Source: Oscillospiraceae bacterium
GTDB lineage: Bacteria; Bacillota; Clostridia; Oscillospirales; Ruminococcaceae
NCBI GenBank assembly: GCA_020024285.1
Contig: JAHHTZ010000006.1
Coordinates: forward strand, 49,043 to 113,042
Direction of reading: 5' to 3'
DNA: 64,000 nt
The notes beneath the pieces were generated by a model. The model worked only from the letters and a program-made list of their open reading frames with translations. It had not been told where the DNA came from and ran no database searches. Below are positions 25,579 to 33,885 of this stretch, in pieces. Both the position numbers and the translations under genes were made by a program. Numbering within the stretch: the first letter of the stretch is position 1; every line of letters begins with the position of its first letter.

Positions 25579-26805
25579 ATGCGAACATTCTATCGGTTTT
25601 GTGCAGGTATTTTCTCGATCCTTGTATGGTCTGCTCTTGGTTTTGCCCTGTACCTGCAAAACATCCTTCCGGATTCCTTCTATGTCACGCGGGGCGAGCA
25701 GCTTGATCTGTCGCGCCAGTATTCCTATATCACCTGCAGCACACCGTGGGATTCCTTTCCGGTGGAAGCCTACGCCAGTACGGGAAACAGCTATCAAATG
25801 GATCTCAAGCTGCTGGGCTTTGTCGACATCAAGCCGGTCACGGTTCAGGTGGTAGATCGGCGTGTCGTATCGGTCTGTGGAAATCCGTTTGGGATCAAGC
25901 TCTTTACAGACGGGGTCATGGTGGTGGGACTGGGCGGTGTACAGACGGCGGACGGGATGATCTCTCCGGCAAGCCGCTGCGGACTTCAGCAGGGTGACGT
26001 CATCCTTTCCATCAACGGTCAGACCCATCTAAGCAATCAGATCATCAGCGAGCTTGTTCAGGTCAGCGACGGAGCACCCCTTACCGTGCGCTACCGCCGC
26101 GGTGACAGCGAAAAAAATGCGCTCATCGCCCCTGCCCTCTCAACCACCGACCATCAGTATCACATTGGGCTCTGGGTGCGCGACAGCTCTGCCGGCATCG
26201 GGACCCTGACCTTCTGTGACACCTCCACCGGGCTTTTCGCAGGTCTTGGGCATGCCATCTGCGACGTGGATACCGGACAAGTGATGCCTCTTTCTCAGGG
26301 AGAGATCGTGCACGCCTCCATCAGCGGTGTCGCACCGGGAATCCCCGGAAAGCCGGGCGAGCTGCGCGGTTCGTTCCAAAATCAGATCCCGTGGGGGAAT
26401 GTATATCTCAACCATGTCAATGGGATCTACGGTCAGTTTGTCGGAGGCATCGATGCATCCAAAACACTTCCGATGGCGATGAGCTACGAAATCAAGCCGG
26501 GACGCGCGCAGATTTGGACGACTATTTCCGGTGATACACCACAGGAATTTGACATCGAAATTGAAAAAGTACACTCTTATCAGGATACAACCGGACGAAA
26601 CATGGTCATACGCATTACCGACCCCACACTGCTTACAAAAACCGGCGGCATCGTGCAGGGAATGAGCGGCAGCCCCATCGTGCAGGACGGCATGCTTGTC
26701 GGAGCGGTTACCCACGTTTTTGTCAACGATCCCACACGAGGATACGGGATCTTTGCGGAAAATATGGATAACACCCTTTCCTACGCCGCAAAATGTGCTG
26801 CTTAA
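25579..26805 (+). CDS. spoIVB: SpoIVB peptidase (stage IV sporulation signalling protease)
   Basis: Forespore-secreted serine protease that triggers pro-sigma-K activation. 408 residues with one N-terminal membrane span (FCAGIFSILVWSALGFALYL), a PDZ domain (about 105-180, with GLQQGDVILSINGQTHLSN) and the S55 peptidase domain. The catalytic His is in FAGLGHAICD and the catalytic Ser in IVQGMSGSPIVQDG. Preceded by AAAGGAG. In many Bacillus and Clostridium genomes spo0A follows directly; here it is about 21 kb away. The last 47 codons are duplicated four more times downstream, starting exactly at the catalytic-Ser motif. Confidence 0.97.
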   Translation: MRTFYRFCAGIFSILVWSALGFALYLQNILPDSFYVTRGEQLDLSRQYSYITCSTPWDSFPVEAYASTGNSYQMDLKLLGFVDIKPVTVQVVDRRVVSVCGNPFGIKLFTDGVMVVGLGGVQTADGMISPASRCGLQQGDVILSINGQTHLSNQIISELVQVSDGAPLTVRYRRGDSEKNALIAPALSTTDHQYHIGLWVRDSSAGIGTLTFCDTSTGLFAGLGHAICDVDTGQVMPLSQGEIVHASISGVAPGIPGKPGELRGSFQNQIPWGNVYLNHVNGIYGQFVGGIDASKTLPMAMSYEIKPGRAQIWTTISGDTPQEFDIEIEKVHSYQDTTGRNMVIRITDPTLLTKTGGIVQGMSGSPIVQDGMLVGAVTHVFVNDPTRGYGIFAENMDNTLSYAAKCAA

Positions 26806-26876
26806 TATCAAAACCGACCGTTGTATCAGTGCCTTGAACAGAAAGCGGCAGAGGTTTCCCCTCTGCCGCTTTTTTA
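26661..26876 (+). repeat. spoIVB 3'-tail repeat, copy 1 (inside the intact gene)
   Basis: Reference copy of the island repeat: spoIVB codons from the Ser-Gly-Ser-Pro motif to the stop (26805), an about 35-base spacer, then the terminator hairpin AGCGGCAGAGG / CCTCTGCCGCT (26844-26870) and its T run. Upstream of the repeat start the sequence is the normal spoIVB coding sequence and not the 33-base tag seen at downstream copies, so this would be the attL-like end in an insertion model. Confidence 0.9.
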
Positions 26877-26925
26877 TCTTGTGTGATGTAATTCTGTTAG
26901 ATAAACCAGAATAGAATAACAGCTT

Positions 26926-27375
26926 TTACTGAAATTTTTTCAACAAATATTTGTAAATAATATTACCGGCAAAAATCTGAAACATCAAATAGATAAACAA
27001 AAATCCAATAAAAATAAGGTTGTTCATCGTAAAGAGTTGCAATGCATCAAGTATCGCAAAGATCGGCATAGAAACTGCAACAACTACAATTCCAAGGACA
27101 TAAGTATATTGGCCTGCTTTAGCACGAAGCTTTTCATTCAGTTCATCATGTAATTCAATTTGCTCGTTTTCTATCTTTTCGCGATACTCTTTTTCATGTT
27201 TGGGAGATGCCCAGTAAAAATATTTGCAGATCATAAAACATCCCGGACCGATACCAGCTCCGGCAAAGCCAAACAGCAGGCTATTCAACTTGGTATTTGT
27301 CAGCAACCCTGCAAGCAGACACCCGAGACCAATCAGTACATATACAATACCTGTTACTAAATTACTCTTTTTCAT
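26926..27375 (-). CDS. Membrane protein paired with an XRE regulator
   Basis: 149 residues from ATG 27375 (MKKSNLVTGIVYVLIGLG). Four hydrophobic spans: two at the N-terminus (VTGIVYVLIGLGCLLAGLL and LLFGFAGAGIGPGCFMICKYF), a charged linker (HEKEYREKIENEQIELHDEL), then two more. The start overlaps the end of the XRE gene by 14 bases, so the two are translationally coupled. Such regulator-plus-small-membrane-protein pairs are common in Firmicute accessory DNA, and their role is unknown. AT-rich relative to spoIVB. Confidence 0.82.
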   Translation of the reverse strand: MKKSNLVTGIVYVLIGLGCLLAGLLTNTKLNSLLFGFAGAGIGPGCFMICKYFYWASPKHEKEYREKIENEQIELHDELNEKLRAKAGQYTYVLGIVVVAVSMPIFAILDALQLFTMNNLIFIGFLFIYLMFQIFAGNIIYKYLLKKFQ

Positions 27376-27580
27376 TTTTTTCGCCCCTTTCGTGGATAAA
27401 AACTTCTTCGATCTGTTTTCCAAAAAAATCTGCAATGGTAAATGCCAGCTCCAAAGATGGATTGTATTTTCCTGTTTCAATGGAACTGACAGTTTGCCGT
27501 GATACACGAATTGCTTTTGCAAATTCTTCCTGATTCATAGATAAGTTTTTTCGCAATTCTTCAACTCTATTTTCCATCAT
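27362..27580 (-). CDS. XRE-family transcriptional regulator (Cro/CI type, 72 residues)
   Basis: Single helix-turn-helix domain: VEELRKNLSMNQEEFAKAIR, then VSRQTVSSIETGKYNPSLEL and FFGKQIEEVFI. Proteins of this length form dimers and repress their own operon. Two copies of an 18-base near-palindrome lie in and after its promoter, the probable operators. It is followed by the overlapping membrane protein gene. Located in cassette 1 of the spoIVB-tail island. Confidence 0.92.
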   Translation of the reverse strand: MMENRVEELRKNLSMNQEEFAKAIRVSRQTVSSIETGKYNPSLELAFTIADFFGKQIEEVFIHERGEKNEKE

Positions 27581-27597
27581 AATCTCCTTTGCGGTTT

Positions 27598-27662
27598 TGT
27601 CAAGGTTCCTTTACAACTTGGAGTATAGCATACAAACAGCCGATTGTCAAGGTTCCTTTACA
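27598..27662 (-). promoter_or_regulatory. XRE promoter with paired operators
   Basis: Minus strand -35 TTGACA (27645-27650), 17-base spacer, -10 TATACT (27622-27627). The 18-base sequence TGTAAAGGAACCTTGACA occurs twice, at 27645-27662 (covering the -35) and 27598-27615 (just after the start site). It is a palindrome with one mismatch. Autorepression by the adjacent XRE protein is the simplest explanation. Confidence 0.78.
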
Positions 27663-27697
27663 TCTGGCTGCATAAATAACCCTTATCCTGTTTTCTT

Positions 27698-27945
27698 AAC
27701 AGTTGTTGTCCCTAATAGCAATCACTCGTGAGCGGCAGCCCCATCGTGCAGGACGGCATGCTTGTCGGAGCGGTTACCCACGTTTTTGTCAACGATCCCA
27801 CACGCGGATATGGGATCTTTGCGGAAAATATGGATAACACTCTTTCCTACGCTGCAAAATGTGCCGCTTAATATCAAAACCATCCGTTGTATCAGTGCCT
27901 TGAACAGAAAGCGGCAGAGGGGAAACCTCTGCCGCTTTTCTTTTT
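27698..27945 (+). repeat. spoIVB 3'-tail repeat, copy 2, with 33-base tag
   Basis: A 33-base tag (27698-27730, starting AACAGTTGTTGTCCC and ending ATCACTCGTG) runs into the repeated spoIVB tail from AGCGGCAGCC (27731) to its stop TAA (27869-27871), then the terminator hairpin GCGGCAGAGG...CCTCTGCCGC. The coding part differs from copy 1 at only five bases, all synonymous third positions. It has no start region of spoIVB and is not an expressed gene. Confidence 0.93.
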
Positions 27946-27948
27946 TGT

Positions 27949-27960
27949 ATGGTATAATGC
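27949..27960 (+). promoter_or_regulatory. Extended -10 promoter of cassette 2
   Basis: TGG-TATAAT (TATAAT at 27953-27958) immediately after the copy 2 terminator, with no good -35. The same element and following TTAGATA...TTTTAGAAAG leader recur near 35300 ahead of the lipoprotein gene. Confidence 0.55.
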
Positions 27961-28015
27961 GGTTAGATAAATTAGAATTTTCTCAATAGATGAATTTTAG
28001 AAAGGGATGATTCAA

Positions 28016-28246
28016 ATGAAAAGAAGGATAAGTTATCTTGTGACTTCAATCCTCTTCCTTATTGGAGGGACATGCTTTTTGATTGCAGGGATTATAAATA
28101 GCTCTAAAGAATTCTCGTCGGAAGCCCCCATTTATGCTTTGTATTTGAATAGATATGGCTTCTACATCGCAGCCATTTGCATGTTGATTGCTGGGGCAGG
28201 CTTTGTGTATTCTTATTTCAAAAGCAGCAGCAAAAACGACCATTGA
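28016..28246 (+). CDS. Small two-span membrane protein (cassette 2 cargo)
   Basis: 76 residues from ATG 28016 (MKRRISYLVTSILFLIGGTC; AGAAAGGG nine bases upstream, better than the ATG three codons earlier). Two spans: SYLVTSILFLIGGTCFLIAGI and YGFYIAAICMLIAGAGFVY, with a short polar C-terminus. It is not recognised as a named family. It is the only gene between repeat copies 2 and 3, so the whole cassette is a promoter, one gene and the junction. Confidence 0.75.
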   Translation: MKRRISYLVTSILFLIGGTCFLIAGIINSSKEFSSEAPIYALYLNRYGFYIAAICMLIAGAGFVYSYFKSSSKNDH

Positions 28247-28271
28247 GTGTTAGTTCTATTCCGATTTAACG

Positions 28272-28508
28272 AACAGTTGTTGTCCCTAATAGCAATCACT
28301 CGTGTCCGGCAGCCCCATCGTACAGGACGGGATGCTTGTCGGAACAGTTACCCACGTTTTTGTCAACGATCCCACGCGAGGATACGGAATTTTTGCGGAA
28401 AATATTTCCCTTTCCTACGCTGCAAAATGTGCTGCTTAATATCAAAATTGTCCGTTCTATCAGTGGCTCGAACAGAAAACGGCAGAGGTTTCCCCTCTGC
28501 CGCTTTTT
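28272..28508 (+). repeat. spoIVB 3'-tail repeat, copy 3, with 33-base tag
   Basis: The same 33-base tag (28272-28304), identical to that of copy 2, joined to a more diverged spoIVB tail beginning TCCGGCAGCC (28305) and ending at TAA (28437-28439), followed by the hairpin terminator. The reading frame is still open: the first Ser codon is TCC instead of AGC, and two codons are missing (MDNT becomes IS). This suggests it once formed the end of a working spoIVB gene. Confidence 0.92.
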
Positions 28509-28515
28509 TGTACCT

Positions 28516-29592
28516 TTAGCCTACCTGATGTGTTTGGAATTTCTTTCGTGAGAGGATGGCACCGATTATCGCAGTAATCAGTGCAGCGGGAATGGCCCAG
28601 ACTGCATAAAGCAAACCGTTTGTCATCTGTTCAACCGACATAATAGAAATATACTGCACATAGTAGATCGGAGAGAGTACGATGACACGGTACAGCGGAC
28701 TCGCTTCGGAAATCGGCAGCAGGATTGGAAGAACATACAATGCAGCGGAAGCAACAAAGGCAATCATCTGATTTTTACAGAATGCCGAGAAAATCAAACT
28801 GATGCCGGTAACTGCCAATGCACTGAGAAATGCTAACAAAATCTGATATTTGATGACGGTTCCGCAGGTGATGTTGAAGGGGATATACCCTTCTACAAAA
28901 TCCTGATGTGCAAAAAGAATCGAGCAGTCTAAACCATCTATACCATATACCGTAACCGCAAACAGAAGATTCACCGCAAGGATAATCGCTGTGATGAAAA
29001 ATGACGCCATAAAGCTTGCTATAATTTTTGCAGACGCACATTTTGTCTTACCATATCGGGTGGTTAAAATGATTGCATCAACGCCTCCATATTCGCCCGA
29101 ATAAACAGGTGCAGTTATCAGAATCAACACAAATGAAAGTGCAATTAAAACTTTGGCTAAATTTTGGCTGGTCTGAAGCCATCCGGCGGTATAGCCGATT
29201 TTAATTTCCTCATCCCCAAACACATCCGAAACACTTGATCCGTTCCAGTTTCCATTCATACCCGAAAATCTCGAAAAAGCAGCTGACTGCGTTGCGTTCA
29301 TATACAGGTATTTTGCATTCATGCCGTGCAGATCGTGAGCAGGCTTAAACTCTGTCATCATTTTCTGAACTTTTTCATCGGTTAAAGTTCCGGCATACTC
29401 TTGGGCAATCCGCTTATCAATTTCCACGGCTGCTTTTCCGCTGCCTTCAGTACCCTTCCCGTCTGTGGCATGCATATTCTGAAGGGTAGAAAATGAAAGT
29501 ATCAAAGATAACACTAAGATAAAAGAAACAGCAAGTAAGTTCGCTCGCTTTGCAAAAATCTTTCTCAGTTCAAACTTCAACAAATTTTTCAT
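28516..29592 (-). CDS. ABC-2 type transporter permease
   Basis: 358 residues. The N-terminus LLKFELRKIFAKRANLLAVS with a first span is followed by an extracytoplasmic loop of about 110 residues and five more spans (LIALSFVLILITAPVYSGEY, ASFFITAIILAVNLLF and others). It is the membrane partner of the ATPase encoded just upstream (4-base overlap). Together with the two-component genes this resembles antibiotic- or lantibiotic-responsive export modules, but the permease is not of the large BceB type. Substrate unknown. Confidence 0.88.
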   Translation of the reverse strand: MKNLLKFELRKIFAKRANLLAVSFILVLSLILSFSTLQNMHATDGKGTEGSGKAAVEIDKRIAQEYAGTLTDEKVQKMMTEFKPAHDLHGMNAKYLYMNATQSAAFSRFSGMNGNWNGSSVSDVFGDEEIKIGYTAGWLQTSQNLAKVLIALSFVLILITAPVYSGEYGGVDAIILTTRYGKTKCASAKIIASFMASFFITAIILAVNLLFAVTVYGIDGLDCSILFAHQDFVEGYIPFNITCGTVIKYQILLAFLSALAVTGISLIFSAFCKNQMIAFVASAALYVLPILLPISEASPLYRVIVLSPIYYVQYISIMSVEQMTNGLLYAVWAIPAALITAIIGAILSRKKFQTHQVG

Positions 29593-30464
29593 GCTTCATC
29601 TGCCCCCTTAAAATAGTAAAGATATAGATCTTCTAATGTCGGCTGTACCTGTACGGCATTCTGAACCGGCTGCTCTTTTGAAACAATTCTAAGAAGCGTC
29701 TGATCATTTTCCAGATTACGAAGATTGCTGATATTCAGCGTTTCTCCATAATGCTCTGCACGATCTGCCGGAACCTGACATTCCCAAACCTGTCCGTCGA
29801 TCTCGGCTGTGATTTCCTGGGGCTTTCCAAAATGAAGGACAGCTCCGGACTTCATCATAATGATTTCTTCAGCGATAAATTCTACATCAGAAACAATGTG
29901 TGTTGAGAGAATGACGACTCGTTCTTTGGAAAATGAACTGATCAGATTGCGAAAACGCACACGCTCTTTGGGATCAAGTCCGGCTGTCGGTTCATCCAAA
30001 ATTAAAATGCGAGGGTCATTCAGCATAGCCTGTGCAATTCCCAAACGCTGCTTCATTCCACCGGAGAACGTTTTGATTTTTCGGTCTTGTACATTGGATA
30101 GACTGACAGCTTCCAACAACTCTGCCGCCTTTTTCTTTGCCTGTTTTGCGGTTAAGCCCTTTAATGAGGCGACATAAAGAAGAAAATCCTGTGCGGTAAA
30201 GTCGGGGTAAGACCCAAAATTCTGCGGAAGATAGCCGAGAAGATTTCGATATTTTTCTCCGAGGGAAGAAATGTTTTTTCCATCCAGCGTGATTTTTCCG
30301 GAGGTTGGCGTCTGAATGTCGCAAAGCAGACGCATAAGAGTTGTTTTACCGGCTCCATTTGCTCCCAGCAATCCATAAACGCCACTGTTCAGTGTCAGAT
30401 TCATTTGCTTGACTGCGACTTTTGAGCCGTATTGTTTGCTCAGCTCATGTGTTTTCAGTTCCAT
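29589..30464 (-). CDS. ABC transporter ATP-binding protein
   Basis: 291 residues from ATG 30464 (MELKTHELSKQYGSKVAV; AGGAG upstream). Walker A GANGAGKTTL, signature FSGGMKQRLGIAQAM, Walker B ILILDEPTAGLDP and switch His STHIVSD are all intact. An accessory domain of about 80 residues follows the ATPase core. Start chosen by ribosome site; the longer frame runs into the hairpin upstream. It overlaps the permease gene by 4 bases. Confidence 0.95.
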   Translation of the reverse strand: MELKTHELSKQYGSKVAVKQMNLTLNSGVYGLLGANGAGKTTLMRLLCDIQTPTSGKITLDGKNISSLGEKYRNLLGYLPQNFGSYPDFTAQDFLLYVASLKGLTAKQAKKKAAELLEAVSLSNVQDRKIKTFSGGMKQRLGIAQAMLNDPRILILDEPTAGLDPKERVRFRNLISSFSKERVVILSTHIVSDVEFIAEEIIMMKSGAVLHFGKPQEITAEIDGQVWECQVPADRAEHYGETLNISNLRNLENDQTLLRIVSKEQPVQNAVQVQPTLEDLYLYYFKGADEA

Positions 30465-30493
30465 AATAAAGCTCCTTTCTTTGGAGAAATAAA

Positions 30494-30523
30494 ATACTCT
30501 CCTTGTGACCACAAGGAGAGTAT
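30494..30523. repeat. Perfect hairpin between histidine kinase and ABC genes
   Basis: Perfect 14-base arms ATACTCTCCTTGTG / CACAAGGAGAGTAT with a 2-base loop, in the 83-base gap between the kinase stop and the ATPase start. On the minus strand it is followed by TTTTATTT. It may be a partial terminator, a processing site or an operator dyad for the response regulator. Confidence 0.65.
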
Positions 30524-30547
30524 AAAAGAAAGTATTCAATTTTTTAT

Positions 30548-31726
30548 CTATACAGAAGCACTTTTGAAAAAAGACGTTACCTTTGCACCCTTTGGAAGAT
30601 TCTCCAGCGTAAGCTGTCCTTCGTGGTGCTCACAGAGCAGCTTGCAAATAGAAAGTCCCAAGCCAAAATGCTCGGAACGATCTGCCTCTGATGTAACATA
30701 TGGGCTGGCAGCACGATGGATCAGTTCATCCGAAAAGCCTGCACCATCATCAAAAACAGAAAGAACAAGTCCGTTTCTGCTTTCCTTTACATTTATGGTA
30801 ATTGTCTGCTCGGCATATCGGATTGCGTTGGATACCAAGTTATCCACTACCTGCAATACATAAGACTTATCAAGACAGAGTTCCTTTGATCCCACATTAT
30901 TTTCAAATCGAAGAGTTTTTTCACCCTGCGCACAAAGCAAACGAGTGCTTTCCTCTAAGGTTTTCAGAAAGGGCTGTAGTTCCACACTTTTATACTCCGG
31001 GCAGGAATCTTCCAGCCGCCTGAGCGTGCTCATGCTGGCAATATAGTTTTCCATCCTTGTGATATGTTTTTGCATGGTGGCGGCTGTTTCTTTGACCATA
31101 GGATCGTCGCTTGAACCTAAGATTTCATCGTATCCCTTGATGACCGTGAGCGGTGTACGCAGATCGTGTGCAAATGCAGCGTTCAGCTGTTTGCGGTCTT
31201 CAACCTGTCGCCACATAGAGGCAAAGTTGCCGGCAAGCGTTGAACGCATCATTTCATAGGAAGCACAAAGCTCACCCATTTCATCGGTGCCTTCATAAGA
31301 CACCCGAAAATTTAGATCATTTTCTGCAATTTTCTTAGATGCCGTGCTTAGTTCGGATAGAGGTCGCTTCAATTTATTTTGATAGAACAGAAATGCTGCT
31401 GCCATAATACAGAGTGAGCTATAAACAGGGGTGGCAAATAAGGGCAGGGCATCAAGAACAGTCAAAAGCTGCTCATCCTTTGGGGAGTATAGGATTACTT
31501 GGTCAGCAATATAGGTTCCTTCACCGAGTCGTTCGCCAGCCGCATTGGTTAAATAGTATTTTTCCCCACTGACAGGATAGCTGCTTTGTATGTACTCCGA
31601 GGTATAACTGCACACCCCGGCAGTACCCATACTCAGTATTAGTGCAATCACAGTAAAGGCTGCGATATAGAGAACAATGCTTTTTCGGAGTGACAGATTC
31701 CGGAGAAAATGTTTTATTTTACCCAT
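30548..31726 (-). CDS. Sensor histidine kinase
   Basis: 392 residues. Two N-terminal spans (IVLYIAAFTVIALILSMGTA and LFATPVYSSLCIMAAAFLFY) flank an extracellular loop of about 65 residues. A HAMP domain (KRPLSELSTASKKIAENDL) follows, then the H box AAFAHDLRTPLTVIKGY, the N box VVDNLVSNAIRYAE and G boxes FDDGAGFSDEL and FGLGLSICKLL. Overlaps the response regulator by 13 bases, so they are co-translated. Probably controls the ABC exporter downstream. Confidence 0.95.
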   Translation of the reverse strand: MGKIKHFLRNLSLRKSIVLYIAAFTVIALILSMGTAGVCSYTSEYIQSSYPVSGEKYYLTNAAGERLGEGTYIADQVILYSPKDEQLLTVLDALPLFATPVYSSLCIMAAAFLFYQNKLKRPLSELSTASKKIAENDLNFRVSYEGTDEMGELCASYEMMRSTLAGNFASMWRQVEDRKQLNAAFAHDLRTPLTVIKGYDEILGSSDDPMVKETAATMQKHITRMENYIASMSTLRRLEDSCPEYKSVELQPFLKTLEESTRLLCAQGEKTLRFENNVGSKELCLDKSYVLQVVDNLVSNAIRYAEQTITINVKESRNGLVLSVFDDGAGFSDELIHRAASPYVTSEADRSEHFGLGLSICKLLCEHHEGQLTLENLPKGAKVTSFFKSASV

Positions 31727-32388
31727 TTATATCCACACCCCCACACCGTTTCTATATAAGTCTTTTCTGTATATGCAGCAAGCTTTCCCCGAATTCTGCG
31801 GATATGTTCGGCAACAACGCTGCTGTCGCCGTCACTGTCATACCCCCAGAGCTTTTCATAAATTCGTTCCTTATCAAAGACTTGTCCCGGATTTTGTGAG
31901 AGAAGCTCCACAATGTCAAATTCTTTCTTCGCCAGATTTAGCTGTTCTTTTTCCCAAAATACGCATCTTTGTTCGTAATCTATGGTAAGATCGCCGGCAA
32001 ATTTCACTTTGGTTTCGGAGATATGTCGATTTTCTCTTCGCAAATGGGCGTGTACTCTTGCCTCCAACTCAACAAGGGAAAACGGCTTGACAATGTAATC
32101 ATCTCCACCAACAGAAAATCCTTTTACCTTGTCCGCATCTTCTATTCGGGCAGTTAAAAATAAGATGGGACAGGATACATGATCTCGAATGCGCTGACAG
32201 ACCTCAAGTCCATCCATCTGAGGCATATTGATGTCCAGCAGAATGATGTCCGGCTGATGCTCGACTTGCCTGAGTGCGTCTTTCCCGCTCAGCGCAGTCA
32301 GCACCCGGTAATTTCTGCTTTCAAAAAATTGTTTGAGCATCAAGACAATATCCTCTTCGTCATCCACAACTAAAATTTTGTACTGCAT
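31714..32388 (-). CDS. OmpR/PhoB-family response regulator
   Basis: 224 residues: receiver domain with acidic pair in ILVVDDEED, phospho-Asp in IILLDINMPQMDGLE, and the conserved Thr and Lys (LFLTARI, DDYIVKPF). The C-terminal winged helix contains LNLAKKEFDIVELLSQNPGQV and VVAEHIRRIRGKL. First gene of a four-gene unit with kinase, ATPase and permease. All phosphorylation residues are intact. Confidence 0.96.
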   Translation of the reverse strand: MQYKILVVDDEEDIVLMLKQFFESRNYRVLTALSGKDALRQVEHQPDIILLDINMPQMDGLEVCQRIRDHVSCPILFLTARIEDADKVKGFSVGGDDYIVKPFSLVELEARVHAHLRRENRHISETKVKFAGDLTIDYEQRCVFWEKEQLNLAKKEFDIVELLSQNPGQVFDKERIYEKLWGYDSDGDSSVVAEHIRRIRGKLAAYTEKTYIETVWGCGYKWVK

Positions 32389-32463
32389 TGCTTCACCCCC
32401 ATTTTGGGTATTTATTATAATACAGTATTTTCAACTTTTTATCTACTTCACAAGATGTATTTA

Positions 32464-32721
32464 CTATTTTGGACGAAGTTGCCTCTCTTTATCAAAGGAC
32501 TTTTTCCGAGCGTGTTTTTGCTTGCCCTGCTGAAACGGTCGGAGTTTTTCTCTGACGCTTTCCCTCTCAGGAGGGCTTCCGGATTTGTTAGTCTGGCGTT
32601 CCCATTGGGCAAGGTCGTGGTGACACTGCTCCACAACAGCTTTCATCTGACGGAAGGTTCTCATAAATAGCTGCACATCGGGGCAGCCTTTTGTTATCTT
32701 TGCCCTTACAAGCCAAAACAA
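32464..32721 (-). pseudogene. Gene remnant, possibly the C-terminus of a mobilisation protein
   Basis: An 85-residue open frame (ITKGCPDVQLFMRTFRQMKAVV, CHHDLAQWERQ, then a basic Pro/Arg/Lys tail). It has no ribosome site and no clear start. The pattern of a helix followed by a basic Gln/Lys-rich tail resembles ends of relaxases in Clostridial mobile elements, but I cannot confirm this. The rest of 32389-32847 shows only a palindrome at 32785-32819. Confidence 0.3.
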
Positions 32722-32784
32722 GAGAATTTTACTGCCAAAACAATTCAGACATTATCTGTTTTCGCAAAGTCATAAGCGAAATAC

Positions 32785-32819
32785 ACCCCTTATACAAATC
32801 TTTGATTTGTATAAGGGGT
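32785..32819. repeat. Palindrome downstream of the XRE-TPR gene
   Basis: Perfect 15-base arms ACCCCTTATACAAAT / ATTTGTATAAGGGGT with a 5-base loop, about 30 bases after the stop of the minus-strand gene. There is no T run, so it is either an atypical terminator or an unrelated dyad. Confidence 0.6.
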
Positions 32820-32847
32820 CTTATGCTGCGAAATAGGAAGTAGAACA

Positions 32848-33885
32848 TCATACGTTTTCCGTTAATTCTTTCCATCTGGGATCATTTTTCATGTATGAAA
32901 AACCTTCATCGGTGCAAAGATGGTCCAATATATTGTTCCTGACCGTTTTAATAAATGTCGGGTCAGCACTTTTAAATACCATATGGGAATACAACGGAGC
33001 GTGTGAAAAGTCGTAGATACTATCTATATTGTTTAACATCCCCTGAACACAGGAAAGCGTTTTTTCCCGATCCTGTTGTGCCTGAACCAATTCCAAATCG
33101 GCAGCATAAACATCGTATGCCCCCATTTCAAACAGACGGGCAAGGGCTTTCTTTTTTTCAGCATAATACTCAGCCTTTTGCAGATTTTTGTCCTGTAATT
33201 GCATGATAAACAGGCTGTTGAATACAGCGGATAAAATCTGGTAGTCCGCCAACAGGATTTCCTCGTAAGTCCGGCATGCTTTTTCGAGATTACCCGCCTT
33301 TTCATAAAGCACTGCTTGCTTTCGTTTTCGTTCCGGGTTCTGCTTGGAAAAGAAAGCAAGATAATCTTGTGCTTTTTCATATTGTTCTTTGCGAAGATAA
33401 AACCCGTACAGGGAATCTGCAGCAGCTGTTCGTATAGCTTCATCATTACTTTTTAACAGACGTTCATAGCAGCTTAGGATAAAGGCATCATACTTCTCGT
33501 TTTCAGGGATCTCCTGTATCAGACGCTGTCCATCCAACTCCAATGCAAGGCTGTAGATCAACTCTTCACAGTTTGGGTACTGCTGGATTTGTTCTTTTGC
33601 CCACTTGAAAACATCCTCATAGAATTGCGCTGAAAATCTCCGATCTGCCTCTTGAACCAATTTTCGGATTTCCTCTGCAGTCAGTTCTTCCCGGAAGGAA
33701 AGGAGCTCGTCCAAGGATACCTCCAGCAACCGGGCAATCGGCGCCAGAAGCGTGATGTCGGGCATGGTATTCCCATTTTCCCATTTATTCACTGCAGGAG
33801 CAGTCACGCCCAAGCGACTTGCCATTTCTTCCTGCGTCAATTCCTTTGTTTTTCTGTATTTACGAATTACTTCACCAATTTTCAT
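32848..33885 (-). CDS. XRE regulator with long TPR-like C-terminal domain
   Basis: 345 residues from ATG 33885 (MKIGEVIRKYRKTKELTQEE; GGAGGTGA upstream). The N-terminal helix-turn-helix (LGVTAPAVNKWENGNTMPDI) is followed by about 270 residues of alpha-helical repeats (ALELDGQRLIQEIPENEKYD, SLYGFYLRKEQYEKAQDYL, LYEKAGNLEKACRTYEEILL). Similar proteins are peptide-pheromone or stress-responsive regulators in Firmicutes. No target operon is evident. It is within the composite cassette 3. Confidence 0.88.
   Translation of the reverse strand: MKIGEVIRKYRKTKELTQEEMASRLGVTAPAVNKWENGNTMPDITLLAPIARLLEVSLDELLSFREELTAEEIRKLVQEADRRFSAQFYEDVFKWAKEQIQQYPNCEELIYSLALELDGQRLIQEIPENEKYDAFILSCYERLLKSNDEAIRTAAADSLYGFYLRKEQYEKAQDYLAFFSKQNPERKRKQAVLYEKAGNLEKACRTYEEILLADYQILSAVFNSLFIMQLQDKNLQKAEYYAEKKKALARLFEMGAYDVYAADLELVQAQQDREKTLSCVQGMLNNIDSIYDFSHAPLYSHMVFKSADPTFIKTVRNNILDHLCTDEGFSYMKNDPRWKELTENV

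Noticed and set aside
27728..27871. Possible small protein from GTG 27728 made of the displaced SpoIVB C-terminus
   Set aside because: The frame is open from the GTG, but no ribosome site precedes it and the start is created by the junction. It lacks the catalytic His and PDZ domain, so it is treated as a repeat, not a gene.
27698..28304. Classical insertion sequence or integron attC array
   Set aside because: No transposase or integrase, no terminal inverted repeats at the cassette ends, and the junction is a gene fragment rather than an imperfect palindromic attC site.
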